From: ZLKRG08 sp046091905 | GTDB taxonomy: Bacteria; Actinomycetota; Actinomycetes; Nanopelagicales; Nanopelagicaceae | Direction of reading: 5' to 3' | DNA: 54,700 nucleotides | NCBI GenBank assembly: GCA_046091905.1 | Contig: JBJTCN010000064.1 | Location: forward strand, 1 to 54,700 | Shown here: positions 43,479 through 52,313 of the stretch, piece by piece | How positions within the stretch are numbered: the first letter of the stretch is position 1 | Layout of the letters: each line of letters begins with the position of its first letter | Program-made: the position numbers and the translations under genes | The notes under the pieces: generated by a model | Told to the model about the DNA's origin: nothing | What the model saw: only the letters and a program-made list of their open reading frames with translations | The model's database searches: none

Positions 43479-44309
43479 TCGGGTCTGACAGGCGGGACAG
43501 AGGCGCGACGAGCGATTTGCAAAGGCAATTCTGATAATTTCGCCGCCGCAACTGCGTCTCCTGCGACATGGCTCACCTTCTTGGCCATATACGGCCAATG
43601 ATCTTTCAAAGTATCCACTCTCGCCATTTACATTGATATAGAGCTCATCAAAACTGGTTCCGCCAGCCTTTAAGGCTCGACGCATCACTTTCTCGGCCGC
43701 TGTGACCAAATTAAGAATTTGAGTGGAGGTTAATTCATCTGCCGCCTGCTCTGGATGAATCCGTGCATACCAAAGCGCCTCATCTGCATAAATATTTCCA
43801 ATTCCACTTAAGACTTCTTGATCCAAGATAACTTTCTTAATTTGTCCGCGTTTAGTAGCGATCTTTTTAACTACTGCTTTTTTATCAAAATCTGAATCAA
43901 ATAAATCTATTGCGATATGTGAAACAATTTTGGGTACTCCATCAACAAGTTCATCTACGCATAACCAACCGAAAGTTCTTTGGTCAATAAATCGCATCAC
44001 TTTGCCATTAGAAAGCTCGAAAAATGCCCGTAAATGTGGCTCGCGTTCTGAATTTACCTTCTGTATCTTAAATTGGCCGCTCATTCCCAAGTGTGCAACT
44101 AGTACTTCGGGGCGATCAAATTCCAGCCACATAAATTTGCCGCGACGCTTTACTGCTTTAATTCTTGAGTTCTTAAAGATATTTAATTTATTTAGCGAAT
44201 CACTACGGAGAGCTCTTGGATGTAGTTGTTTTACTGCAGTAATTTTCTTGCCTACTACATTTTTCTCAAGGCCAGCGCGAACTGTTTCGACCTCAGGAAG
44301 TTCTGGCAT
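43476..44309 (-). CDS. mutM: Formamidopyrimidine-DNA glycosylase MutM (Fpg)
   Basis: This bifunctional glycosylase/AP lyase removes 8-oxoguanine and related lesions. The 277-residue protein starts PELPEVETVRAGLE, with the catalytic Pro2 and Glu3. The helix-two-turn-helix region contains LDQEVLSGIGNIYADEALWYARIHPEQ, and the lesion-recognition part ALKAGGTSFDELYINVNGESGYFE. The C-terminal zinc finger reads EPCRRRRSCGG then LCPACQ, so the first pair is spaced Cys-x5-Cys, where Cys-x2-Cys is usual. It overlaps rnc by one base. Confidence 0.93.
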   Translation of the reverse strand: MPELPEVETVRAGLEKNVVGKKITAVKQLHPRALRSDSLNKLNIFKNSRIKAVKRRGKFMWLEFDRPEVLVAHLGMSGQFKIQKVNSEREPHLRAFFELSNGKVMRFIDQRTFGWLCVDELVDGVPKIVSHIAIDLFDSDFDKKAVVKKIATKRGQIKKVILDQEVLSGIGNIYADEALWYARIHPEQAADELTSTQILNLVTAAEKVMRRALKAGGTSFDELYINVNGESGYFERSLAVYGQEGEPCRRRRSCGGEIIRIAFANRSSRLCPACQTR

Positions 44310-44980
44310 TACGAAGTAAGTTTCTCATAGGCAATACGAGCAGCTATTTGTTCTGCTTCACGCTTGCTTTTACCTTCACCGGTTGCAATGGCTTCGTCAC
44401 CTACCACTGCAGTAGCCACAAAAGTTTTATCGTGATCTGGACCTGATTCAGTGATTAAATATTCTGGTGCAGTTATTTTTCTAGATGCTGCTAGCTCTTG
44501 TAGCGAGGTCTTTCCATCAAGACCGGCTCCACGATCTTTGGCGCTTTCCATGGTTTCGCTAATTAATTGACCAACTATCTTCTGGGAAGCTTCAAAGCCA
44601 TTGCTTAAATAGATGGCACCAATAAGCGCTTCGAAAGAATCTGCAAGAAGTGAATTCTTATCTCTGCCACCAGTAACTTCTTCACCTTTTCCGATTCGCA
44701 TGTACTGACCAAGTTCTAGTGTTCGAGCAATATCAGCGAGCGCGCGCATGTTTACGATTCCGGAACGAAGCGGAGACAACCTTGATTCATCTAAATCTGG
44801 ATATCTCTTATAAAGCTCTTCAGTGACGATTAAACCTAAAACTGAATCGCCTAAGAATTCCAATCGCTCATTAGTTTCGGTCAAGCCATTTTCATAGGCA
44901 AATGAACGGTGAGTGAAAGCTAATTCGAGAAGCTCTTGTCTTATCTCTAAGCCAAGTCGCGCTTTTAATTGCGCGAACAT
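44309..44980 (-). CDS. rnc: Ribonuclease III
   Basis: This 223-residue endonuclease for double-stranded RNA processes rRNA and structured transcripts. The catalytic signature NERLEFLGDSVLGLIVTEEL (about 38-58) and the second acidic site DSFEALIGAIYL (about 118) are present, followed by a dsRNA-binding domain (TSLQELAASRKITAPEYLI; GEGKSKREAEQIAARIAYEKL). It starts 4 bases after rpmF and overlaps mutM by a single base. Confidence 0.96.
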   Translation of the reverse strand: MFAQLKARLGLEIRQELLELAFTHRSFAYENGLTETNERLEFLGDSVLGLIVTEELYKRYPDLDESRLSPLRSGIVNMRALADIARTLELGQYMRIGKGEEVTGGRDKNSLLADSFEALIGAIYLSNGFEASQKIVGQLISETMESAKDRGAGLDGKTSLQELAASRKITAPEYLITESGPDHDKTFVATAVVGDEAIATGEGKSKREAEQIAARIAYEKLTS

Positions 44981-44984
44981 GAAA

Positions 44985-45158
44985 TCAGACCTCTACGACT
45001 TGGCGACGGTTATATGTACCGCAGGTTGGGCAAGCTGTGTGTTGAAGCTTTGGCTGCTGGCATTGCGCGCAGGTAGAGATAGCTGCAGCGGTGGTTTTCC
45101 ATTGACTACGACGTGAACGTGTCTTTGAACGCGACATCTTTCGCTTTGGTACTGGCAC
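44985..45158 (-). CDS. rpmF: Ribosomal protein bL32
   Basis: This 57-residue large-subunit protein is too short for most ORF callers. It begins VPVPKRKMSRSKTRSRR, the family N terminus, with a zinc ribbon CAQC (30-33) and CPTC (43-46), i.e. the zinc-containing form. GTG 45158 is preceded by AAGGAG about 7 bases upstream. It lies between the DUF177 gene and rnc, the standard position. Confidence 0.96.
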   Translation of the reverse strand: MPVPKRKMSRSKTRSRRSQWKTTAAAISTCAQCQQPKLQHTACPTCGTYNRRQVVEV

Positions 45159-45229
45159 TTCTCTACTCCTTGTTTAACGAACTGGAGAATTATCGCCTAA
45201 GGAATGGAATTAGTGAAATCGAGATGAAG

Positions 45230-45748
45230 TTACGCCTGCGAATCAGGGAAAAGCCCCTTTAGACCTGACCAGCGAGCATCAATCTGCTCGTGCTGATGTG
45301 AATCCGGCAGCTCACGCCATTTCTGGCCACATTCAGGGCAAAGCCCCTCGCACTGCTCATCGCAAACTGGATTGATAGGAAGATCCAAGACAATCGCATC
45401 GCGAATTGGCGACTCTAGATTCATCACATCACCATCCATAAGTAGCTGATCTTCTTCCTCGGGATTAGCTTTATAGAAATACAACTCTTGGAAATTTCTA
45501 TCTAGTTCCATCTCTACTGGATCAAGGCATCGAATACATTCGCCCTTTGCCACCGTCTGAAAATCTCCCGTAGCCAAAATTCCTTCTGTTACTGATTCCA
45601 AGCGTAGATTTAAATTCAATATACCTGCGGGGACTGCAATAACATCAATACCGATCGGCTTATCCAATTCGATTGCTAAGTGATACTCCTTCATCTCGCC
45701 AGCACGGCGAGGTAAATCATGAGTATTAAGCAGAAATGCTTTAGACAT
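45230..45748 (-). CDS. DUF177/YceD family protein
   Basis: This 172-residue protein has the YceD hallmark CDEQCEGLCPECG near 130-142 and a preceding CIRC pair near 73, forming a zinc-binding site. It usually sits directly upstream of rpmF, as here; in plants and bacteria the family is tied to 23S rRNA accumulation. N-terminal HDLPRRAGEM is also typical. TAACAT lies 7 bases before ATG 45748, without a ribosome binding site. Confidence 0.9.
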   Translation of the reverse strand: MSKAFLLNTHDLPRRAGEMKEYHLAIELDKPIGIDVIAVPAGILNLNLRLESVTEGILATGDFQTVAKGECIRCLDPVEMELDRNFQELYFYKANPEEEDQLLMDGDVMNLESPIRDAIVLDLPINPVCDEQCEGLCPECGQKWRELPDSHQHEQIDARWSGLKGLFPDSQA

Positions 45749-45755
45749 TTTTTAA

Positions 45756-45761
45756 ATGTTA
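45756..45761 (-). promoter_or_regulatory. Leaderless-type -10 box of DUF177 gene
   Basis: TAACAT is located 7 bases before ATG 45748, and no Shine-Dalgarno sequence is present. Confidence 0.4.
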
Positions 45762-45766
45762 ACTAG

Positions 45767-46243
45767 TTATTCGGATAGTTGGGAGAGCACATCTTTATCA
45801 GTTGAACCAGCGAGGCGCTCGCGGCCTCGAGAAATCGCTTCTTGAGTTTTATTTAAAATTACTTCAAGGGTTGCTAATCGAGAATCTATATATTCTTCAA
45901 TTTCTGCTCGTTGCTCTGCCGCTTCATTTCGTGCCTGAACCAAGATATCTTTCGCCTCTTCGCGCGCCTGTTGCATGATTGCAGTCTGTTCAATTATTTG
46001 GGATGCTTCTTCGCGAGCCATTGCTACCATTTGTTCAGCTTGCATACGACCTTCATCTATTACTTTGTCGCGATTTGCCAAGATTGATTCTGCTTTCGCA
46101 AATGATTCCGGCAGCGCAGCCTTCGCTTCATCAAGTACACCTAGCATTTCGCCACGATGCACAACGCAGGAGGCTGATAGCGGGACGCCGCGCGCCTCTT
46201 CAACCATCTTGATGGCCGAAGCTAATTTCTCAACTGCATCCAT
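45767..46243 (-). CDS. SepIVA-like DivIVA-family coiled-coil protein
   Basis: This 158-residue cytoplasmic protein is nearly all alpha-helix with coiled-coil segments rich in Ala/Glu/Gln. The N terminus VEKLASAIKMVEEARGVPLSASCVVHRGEMLGVLDEA matches the start of actinobacterial SepIVA proteins, divisome components related to DivIVA. Position between coaD and the DUF177 gene equals that of mycobacterial sepIVA. An ATP-synthase-b-like reading of the coiled coil is a common misannotation and is not supported, because no membrane span exists. Confidence 0.82.
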   Translation of the reverse strand: MDAVEKLASAIKMVEEARGVPLSASCVVHRGEMLGVLDEAKAALPESFAKAESILANRDKVIDEGRMQAEQMVAMAREEASQIIEQTAIMQQAREEAKDILVQARNEAAEQRAEIEEYIDSRLATLEVILNKTQEAISRGRERLAGSTDKDVLSQLSE

Positions 46244-46260
46244 ATTAAACCTACGACTTT

Positions 46261-46731
46261 CTATTGGCTTTTCTTAGCTAACGCTGCCTGTACAGATGGT
46301 GGGACCATCTTCGAGATATCACCATTGTATTTTGCTAGTTCCTTCACTAAGGATGAAGAGAGGAAGGAGTGCGCGGGATCTGTGGCCATAAACATAGTAT
46401 CTATGCCTGCCTGCAAATTAACTTGCGCTTGCTGTAGTTCGTAATCAAAGTCCGATACCGCACGTAAGCCTTTGGTTATCACATTAATATTATTTCGCTT
46501 GCAGTATTCAACTGTCAGACCGCTCCATGAATCCACTTTAATATTTGGTAGATCCTTAGTGGTTTCTTTAATCATGTCAATACGTTCTTCGACACTAAAG
46601 AGACTCTGTTTGATGCTATTAATAAAGACCGCCACCACTACCTCATCAAAATGTGCACTGGCACGTTTGATGATATCCAAGTGGCCAAAGGTAATTGGAT
46701 CGAATGAACCTGGGCATACTGCGCGTCTCAT
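46261..46731 (-). CDS. coaD: Pantetheine-phosphate adenylyltransferase CoaD
   Basis: It transfers AMP to 4'-phosphopantetheine in CoA synthesis. The 156-residue length is normal. VCPGSFDPITFGHLDIIKRA includes the (T/S)xGH-type nucleotide-binding motif with His; SWSGLTVEYC, GLRAVSDFDYELQQAQVN and AHSFLSSSLVKELAKYNGDI complete the family signature. ATG 46731 has TAACCT 6 bases upstream. It follows rsmD by 9 bases. Confidence 0.97.
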   Translation of the reverse strand: MRRAVCPGSFDPITFGHLDIIKRASAHFDEVVVAVFINSIKQSLFSVEERIDMIKETTKDLPNIKVDSWSGLTVEYCKRNNINVITKGLRAVSDFDYELQQAQVNLQAGIDTMFMATDPAHSFLSSSLVKELAKYNGDISKMVPPSVQAALAKKSQ

Positions 46732-46737
46732 AGGTAA

Positions 46738-46743
46738 AGGTTA
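46738..46743 (-). promoter_or_regulatory. Leaderless-type -10 box of coaD
   Basis: TAACCT is located 6 bases before ATG 46731, overlapping the stop of rsmD. It has no Shine-Dalgarno sequence. Confidence 0.4.
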
Positions 46744-47304
46744 ACCCATTTCTCCGTAGTAAAGCGTGGCTACGCCATACTCTTTAGTGCGTAACTCTCT
46801 TAATGGTGTAGGCCAATTAACGTGAGAACCTTTGGTGGCGCGCTCAATAACAATGACCCCACCTTTTTTAATGAAATTATTCTTCAGAATTAAATCAAGT
46901 AATTCGTGTACCGCTTGGTCACTAATTTCGTAAGGCGGATCAATAAATATAATGTCGTACTGCTCAGCTGCATTTGCTAAAAACTTCTGCGCGCTCATTG
47001 CATATAAATGAAATTTTCCCGCAGCTTTTGCCTTTTCCAAAATCTCCTGATTGGCACGAATAGTTTTCTGTGCAGTTTCATCTTTCTCTACGGCATGCAC
47101 TAAAGATGCGCCACGAGAAAGCGCTTCAAGACCTAGTGCCGCTGAACCTGCAAATAAATCTAGAAATTTAAGATTTTCAAATTCACCGAACTCTGATTGC
47201 AATGTAGAGAAGAGCGCTTCACGCGCACGATCAGAAGTTGGTCTAATTGCACCCAGTACCGAAGCTAAATTACGACCCTTTGCAACACCGGCAATGATTC
47301 GCAT
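46741..47304 (-). CDS. rsmD: 16S rRNA (guanine-966-N2) methyltransferase RsmD
   Basis: This 187-residue Rossmann-fold methyltransferase starts MRIIAGVAKGR, with SAM site FLDLFAGSAALGLEALSRGA (about 47-66) and target-base motif FIDPPYE (about 124-130). IRPTSDRAREALFS near 25 is the family's substrate segment. It lies 3 bases after recG and just before coaD, the usual actinobacterial order. Confidence 0.95.
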   Translation of the reverse strand: MRIIAGVAKGRNLASVLGAIRPTSDRAREALFSTLQSEFGEFENLKFLDLFAGSAALGLEALSRGASLVHAVEKDETAQKTIRANQEILEKAKAAGKFHLYAMSAQKFLANAAEQYDIIFIDPPYEISDQAVHELLDLILKNNFIKKGGVIVIERATKGSHVNWPTPLRELRTKEYGVATLYYGEMG

Positions 47305-47307
47305 AAT

Positions 47308-49470
47308 TTAACCCTTATCTAAATACTCTACTTCGCGCTCAGCTAGGAGCTTATTTATTTCGCGCTCTAGCGTAGAGGTAATTCCGTGTTCAAGCGTAAT
47401 TTCTGCCGCCTTACGTGCGGCCAAGATAATCTCTTCATCGCGTAATACTCGCAACAATTTTAGATGTGAGCGAGAACCGCTTTGAGATACACCTAGCACA
47501 TCTCCTTCGCGACGTTGATCTAAATCTATACGTGCTAATTCAAAGCCATCCAAGGTATTTGCAACTGCCGAAAGCCGTTCATATGCCAGCGAATCTTCAG
47601 GGACTTTGGTGATTAACAGGCATAATCCTGGAGCGCTTCCTCGACCAATGCGTCCACGCAATTGATGTAGCTGCGAAATACCAAATCTATCTGCATCCAT
47701 AATTACCATGACTGTGGCATTTGGAACATCCACTCCAACTTCAATGACTGTAGTTGATACCAAAACTTCAATCTCTTTATCGGCAAAAGCTTGCATGGTG
47801 GCCTCTTTTTCATCTGCCGGCAACTTTCCATGTAACTCTGCCATGCGAATTCCTTTAAGCGCACCTGTTGCAAGTTCTGGAGCCAATTCAGTAACTGCAG
47901 CGCTTTCTTTGCTCTCAGTACCAAAGAGAAATTCCATGTCCGCATCTTCTGAAGTACCGGCGCTAATACGAGGCGCAACTACATACGCTTGATGTCCCTG
48001 CGCCACCTCTTCTCTGATTCGCTCCCAAGCCCGGTCTAAATATTTAGGCTTGGTGAGCGCATTTACTAAATGGGTCGTAATTGGAGTTCGCCCCAGAGGC
48101 AATTCTGTCAAAGTAGAAATATCCAAATCACCAAAAACGGTAATCGCAACGGTACGCGGAATTGGCGTTGCGGTCATCACTAATAAGTGTGGCGGGGTAT
48201 CTGCTTTCGCACGCAGCGCATCTCTTTGTTCAACACCAAATCTATGTTGCTCATCAACAATTACTAATCCCAAATCTTTAAATTCAACTGCGTCTGATAA
48301 CAACGCATGAGTTCCGATTACAAAATCAATCTCTCCGCTCTTGATTCGACTTTGAATATCGCGCTTCTCTCCGGCGCTCATAGATCCAGTTAATAGCGCT
48401 ACTTCGATTGCACAGTCTGGTGCACCTAATTTTCCTTTATTTGCTAACTCACCTAATTGTTTTAAAGTGGTTCGAAAATGCTGCTGTGCCAATACTTCAG
48501 TTGGCGCTAATAAGGCTACCTGCGCATTTGCATCAATGATGTTTAGCGCTGCACGCAGTGCGATTATGGTTTTGCCTGAGCCGACTTCTCCTTGTAACAA
48601 TCTATGCATCGGATGATCTGCCAAGAGGTCATTAAATATCTCTACAGACACTTCGACTTGACCTGGAGTTAATTGAAATGGCAGTTGCTTATCAAATGCT
48701 GCTAACACACCTTCCTGCTTTGGAACTCTGGCAATTGTGTGAATGTTTGCTAATTCGCGCTTCTGCTTAAGCATGGTTAATTGCAAAAGGTAGGCCTCAT
48801 CGAAAGTCAGTCGAGATCTCGCTTTCTCTGCGCTTTGAATATCAGTAGGTCGATGTACCTCTTTAAAACATTCAAATAAATCTGGGAATCCATGTTCGCT
48901 CTTTATCTCAGTAGGGAGAAAATCATCTACTTCATCAAGCGAATCCAAAACTATTTCTAAGGCCTTCGCGATTTTCCAGGAGGCAAACTTTCCCGTAGCT
49001 GGATAGATTGGTAAATATTTATCCGCAAAAGCTCCTATTGCATCTTCAACATCGCTATCTCCTGGCAACCATTCCAATTCTGGGTGTGCAAGTTGGCGCA
49101 TTCCTTTGAAGGTGCCGATCTTTCCCGCAAAGAGACCTTGTCTTCCAACCCGCATCTCTTTTTCACGCCAAGCTTGATTAAAGAAGGTAAGTGACATCTT
49201 TTCGCGATTATTATCTTCGATTATTACTTCGACAATAACCTGTTTTCGATTTGCCATGCGTCGAGATTTAACTGAATGTACCTTTGCCAGAACTGTGGCC
49301 TCTTCGCCTTCGCGCAGTTTGGCAATATCTGTTAATTCGCCACGCTTTACATACCTGCGCGGATAATGATGTAAAAAATCGCCCACTGTTTTATAGCCCA
49401 ATTCAGCTGCCACTACCTTGGCGGTGCGATCACCGATCACATCGACCAATTTGGTCTCTAAATTAGCCAC
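47308..49470 (-). CDS. recG: ATP-dependent DNA helicase RecG
   Basis: This 720-residue helicase remodels stalled forks and Holliday junctions. It has a wedge/OB domain (VGDFLHHYPRRYVKRGELTDI), Walker A RLLQGEVGSGKTIIALRAAL, DEQH in VIVDEQHRFGVEQR, TATPIPRT, and the C-terminal VIEVGVDVPNATVMVIMDADRFGISQLHQLRGRIGRG with a TRG-like tail. GTG 49470 is chosen (AGAGGATT upstream, MANLETKL start); a longer frame to 49548 has no support and runs into the rpmB promoter zone. It is divergent from rpmB. Confidence 0.95.
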   Translation of the reverse strand: MANLETKLVDVIGDRTAKVVAAELGYKTVGDFLHHYPRRYVKRGELTDIAKLREGEEATVLAKVHSVKSRRMANRKQVIVEVIIEDNNREKMSLTFFNQAWREKEMRVGRQGLFAGKIGTFKGMRQLAHPELEWLPGDSDVEDAIGAFADKYLPIYPATGKFASWKIAKALEIVLDSLDEVDDFLPTEIKSEHGFPDLFECFKEVHRPTDIQSAEKARSRLTFDEAYLLQLTMLKQKRELANIHTIARVPKQEGVLAAFDKQLPFQLTPGQVEVSVEIFNDLLADHPMHRLLQGEVGSGKTIIALRAALNIIDANAQVALLAPTEVLAQQHFRTTLKQLGELANKGKLGAPDCAIEVALLTGSMSAGEKRDIQSRIKSGEIDFVIGTHALLSDAVEFKDLGLVIVDEQHRFGVEQRDALRAKADTPPHLLVMTATPIPRTVAITVFGDLDISTLTELPLGRTPITTHLVNALTKPKYLDRAWERIREEVAQGHQAYVVAPRISAGTSEDADMEFLFGTESKESAAVTELAPELATGALKGIRMAELHGKLPADEKEATMQAFADKEIEVLVSTTVIEVGVDVPNATVMVIMDADRFGISQLHQLRGRIGRGSAPGLCLLITKVPEDSLAYERLSAVANTLDGFELARIDLDQRREGDVLGVSQSGSRSHLKLLRVLRDEEIILAARKAAEITLEHGITSTLEREINKLLAEREVEYLDKG

Positions 49471-49653
49471 GGCTAATCCTCTACTTTTTTCAGGGTCATT
49501 TTCTGATTTGGCGCGGTGATACTTTCCGCTGCCTTGGAAATTGAGCATGCAGGCGAGCTTTTGAACTCGATTTCGCGCTTAGCCCTGGCTTCAAGTAAAG
49601 TCTGCCCCTGTAATCGAGCTATCCAGAGCTCATTTAATCTTAAGGAGTAAGCA

Positions 49654-49845
49654 GTGGCATCTGTATGCGAAATCTGCGGCAAAGGCCCTAGCTTTGGAAA
49701 TAACGTTTCCCACTCACAAGTAAAGACTCGTCGTCGTTGGAATCCAAACATCCAGCGCGTGCGCGTATTTCTAAATGGTCGTTCTACCCGTCAGAACATC
49801 TGCACCTCTTGCCTAAAAGCGGGCAAGGCTGCACGTACCAAATAA
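49654..49845 (+). CDS. rpmB: Ribosomal protein bL28
   Basis: This 63-residue large-subunit protein begins ASVCEICGKGPSFGNNVSHSQ, with RRRWNPNIQRVRV and a C-terminal CTSCLKAG. The two Cys-x2-Cys pairs show the zinc-binding form. GTG 49654 lies about 6 bases after AAGGAG. Divergent from recG, as in mycobacteria. It ends 28 bases from the convergent next gene, without a visible terminator hairpin. Confidence 0.96.
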   Translation: MASVCEICGKGPSFGNNVSHSQVKTRRRWNPNIQRVRVFLNGRSTRQNICTSCLKAGKAARTK

Positions 49846-49873
49846 TTACCAAATAATTACAAAGTAATCTTTA

Positions 49874-51289
49874 CTAAACCAGACTTAATAACCATTTAAC
49901 GGCTTCATCTGCGCCGTAACCATCTGGATGATCTTTTAATAAAACTTTAGCGCCTTCGATATCGCTGCCTAAAGTAACAATTGGCGCTTCGACATATCCA
50001 TCTCTTCGAACCTGTGGAAGTCCGATGTTGGCCATTAAGCCATTACATAAACATTTACGGCCATCAATATCTTCAATCGCCCCGCCCTTTTTAATAAATT
50101 GATCTTCTGGTTCTGAGGGGCAGCGATAAATTGTGCGTCCAGTTTCCGAAATCGCTGGTTCGCGTAGATAGCCTAAATCACAAAGCTTTGGTCGCGCTAC
50201 AAAGCCTTCTTTAGTTGAGGTATGGCCTTCTAACTTTGCAATTTTAATTGGAAAAGAAGTCGGTGATGCCTTTGTATCAGTCTTAATCTCTAAAGAATTA
50301 CTCTGTAATTTTTCTAATAATTGATTACGGGTTTTACTACTAAAACCTGAGTGATTAGAGATTGCAAATAAAGTACCAACTTGAACGCCAGCTGCGCCTT
50401 GCGCTAAGGCGGCTTTTACTCGCTCTGGATTGCCATATGTACCGGCTAACCAGAATGGCAGTTCGAGTTTCTTCATCTTCTCAATATCTGCAATATCTTT
50501 TGGGCCGTAAATTGGTTCACCATTTTCATCGAACTCCCACTTGCCTCTTGGCGGTGCATTATGTCCACCTGCGGAGTTATGTTCGATAATAAAACCATCT
50601 GGCCTGGTCTCTTCATCGCGGGCTAAATAAGTACCAAGTACATCTACCGAGATAATTGCTAGGAATTTTGGTTTCTTTATTTGCGTTCCAGCTGGAACGA
50701 AATCCAATGGATTAATTGTGGTTAGCGCAGCTGGGCCACCAATTACATCTACCGGTACTGAACCCACCTCTAACTTTGCAATACTTCTAATTAATTTTGG
50801 TAATTCACGAGGAATACCCGCACCCATGATTATGTAATCCACGCCTGCCAACATTGCGCCAAATACACTGGCTGCAGTAGTCATTTGAATTTTATGTAGG
50901 AAATTAATTCCGATAACTCCGTCATGGCCCTCTTTAGCTAGCCAAACTTCAACAAAGTTTGCCGCTATCAGAATCTCTTGCGCATCTCGCTTCTGCTCTA
51001 AAGTAATTTTTGGCACCATTACATATGGTGCATCTGGAGCTTTTCCGCCTTCAATAAAGTATTTAGCTAAGATCTTGGCAACCACATCTTGGTTTGGAAA
51101 ATGCGCCAGCGCTCTCCTGGTATTTCCAGTTGGATCTCCATCTTGAAGGCGTCTGGCCATTACATTGTCGATTGCGGTGCCAGAAACTACGCCCAATTGG
51201 CCTTGCATAGAAACGGTTTTTGCTAATTCCCAATTGGATACTGCAATGCCCATTCCACCTTGAATGATTACAGGTAAAGAATTGGACAT
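49874..51289 (-). CDS. Nitronate monooxygenase-family flavoprotein (NPD/2-nitropropane dioxygenase type)
   Basis: This 471-residue FMN-binding TIM-barrel protein shows PVIIQGGMGIAVSNWELAKTV at the N terminus, the family start, GINFLHKIQ, VIGGPAAL, EHNSAGGHNAPPRGKW (substrate His), and LAGTYGNPERVKAALAQGAAGVQVGTLFA (phosphate of FMN). About 100 extra residues at the C terminus contain cysteines (PKLCDLGYL, IYRCPSEP, GRKCLCNGL), as in larger PfaD-like members. Substrate unknown; nitronate oxidation is known for smaller relatives only. GGAGAGAGG is a good ribosome binding site. Confidence 0.85.
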   Translation of the reverse strand: MSNSLPVIIQGGMGIAVSNWELAKTVSMQGQLGVVSGTAIDNVMARRLQDGDPTGNTRRALAHFPNQDVVAKILAKYFIEGGKAPDAPYVMVPKITLEQKRDAQEILIAANFVEVWLAKEGHDGVIGINFLHKIQMTTAASVFGAMLAGVDYIIMGAGIPRELPKLIRSIAKLEVGSVPVDVIGGPAALTTINPLDFVPAGTQIKKPKFLAIISVDVLGTYLARDEETRPDGFIIEHNSAGGHNAPPRGKWEFDENGEPIYGPKDIADIEKMKKLELPFWLAGTYGNPERVKAALAQGAAGVQVGTLFAISNHSGFSSKTRNQLLEKLQSNSLEIKTDTKASPTSFPIKIAKLEGHTSTKEGFVARPKLCDLGYLREPAISETGRTIYRCPSEPEDQFIKKGGAIEDIDGRKCLCNGLMANIGLPQVRRDGYVEAPIVTLGSDIEGAKVLLKDHPDGYGADEAVKWLLSLV

Positions 51290-51319
51290 CGTAAGCCTCT
51301 CTCCAATTCGACTGGAACT

Positions 51320-52255
51320 CTAACTAAAGTGTTGCCAGCCGGGTTGCGGTGTCTCTAGGTGCAGAAGTCTAATGCCACTTCCGGCTACCACTTGGCCGAT
51401 TTCAAAACCTTTAAGCGCGCTACCAGTTGCCAAAAATGCGTGGTCTTCGCCACCACTTAGAATCAAATCAAATACAGATACCTTTAATTGCGCTGCTACC
51501 TGCGAAAGCTCTGCAAAATCAGGATGGGTTTTTATCAATTCTCCATCTATCAGAAATTGCACGCCGGATGCTTCTGCCATCTGCGTTCCTTGAATCATTA
51601 ATGAATCACTGATATCAGAAAGTGAATTAGCGCTAATGGCAAACTTTTTTGCGCGCTCATAATTAATGGTTGGTACTCGATGTTCAGAGATTGCAAAATC
51701 AATTAATCCACCACTCGCTTCTTGCTGTAGCGCTAAAAAACCTGCTGCTGACCATCCAGGAAGTTTTGAAATATAAATTGCATCTCCAACTTGGGCTCCA
51801 CTTCGCAAAATTGGTTTATTACATTCACCGATCGCGGTTATCGAGATAACTATTTTTTCGGACCTTGCTAAATCCCCGCCAATAACCTGTGCGCCTGCCG
51901 AATATGCTTCATGTGCAATACCTCGGGCCACATCAAGCATCCATTCCAACTCTTCATTTCCGGTCGCAGACATCGCCACCGTTAAAAATTTTGGCGCTCC
52001 ACCCATCGCAAAGATATCTGCCAGGTTTGCCGCAGCAACTTTTCTACCAATCTCCCGCGCGCTAGACCAATTAACTTTAAAGTGAACATTCTCGACGGCC
52101 ATGTCAGTTGTGACCACGACTTGAGCCTCTGGACGCGCCACAACCGCAGCATCATCACCAATGCCAACCAATACCTCTGAATTAGCCTCAGCAAATATTT
52201 CCGAGATGTTAAGGATTAACTCTCGTTCGCTCCAGCGCCGATTACTGCTAGCCAT
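51320..52255 (-). CDS. thiL: Thiamine-monophosphate kinase ThiL
   Basis: It phosphorylates thiamine monophosphate to the diphosphate cofactor. The 311-residue PurM-like fold has VGIGDDAAVV (about 31-40), TTDMAVENVHFKVNW (about 49), GRKVAAANLADIFAMGG (about 70-86), IGGDLARSEKIVISITAIG (about 120) and a C-terminal LILSGGEDHAFLAT. ATG 52255 has TAAGTT 6 bases upstream and no ribosome binding site. It is divergent from the Lrp-type gene. Confidence 0.95.
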   Translation of the reverse strand: MASSNRRWSERELILNISEIFAEANSEVLVGIGDDAAVVARPEAQVVVTTDMAVENVHFKVNWSSAREIGRKVAAANLADIFAMGGAPKFLTVAMSATGNEELEWMLDVARGIAHEAYSAGAQVIGGDLARSEKIVISITAIGECNKPILRSGAQVGDAIYISKLPGWSAAGFLALQQEASGGLIDFAISEHRVPTINYERAKKFAISANSLSDISDSLMIQGTQMAEASGVQFLIDGELIKTHPDFAELSQVAAQLKVSVFDLILSGGEDHAFLATGSALKGFEIGQVVAGSGIRLLHLETPQPGWQHFS

Positions 52256-52261
52256 GGGTGA

Positions 52262-52267
52262 AACTTA
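52262..52267 (-). promoter_or_regulatory. Leaderless-type -10 box of thiL
   Basis: TAAGTT is located 6 bases before ATG 52255; the Lrp-type gene starts 58 bases away in the other direction. Confidence 0.5.
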
Positions 52268-52313
52268 TGGGATAAGTTTGCCAAGTAGAAACAAATGGCA
52301 GAAGGAGATTGAA

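Noticed and set aside
45767..46243. ATP synthase subunit b-like reading of the coiled-coil protein
   Set aside because: No membrane span and no atp genes nearby; position and N terminus fit SepIVA.
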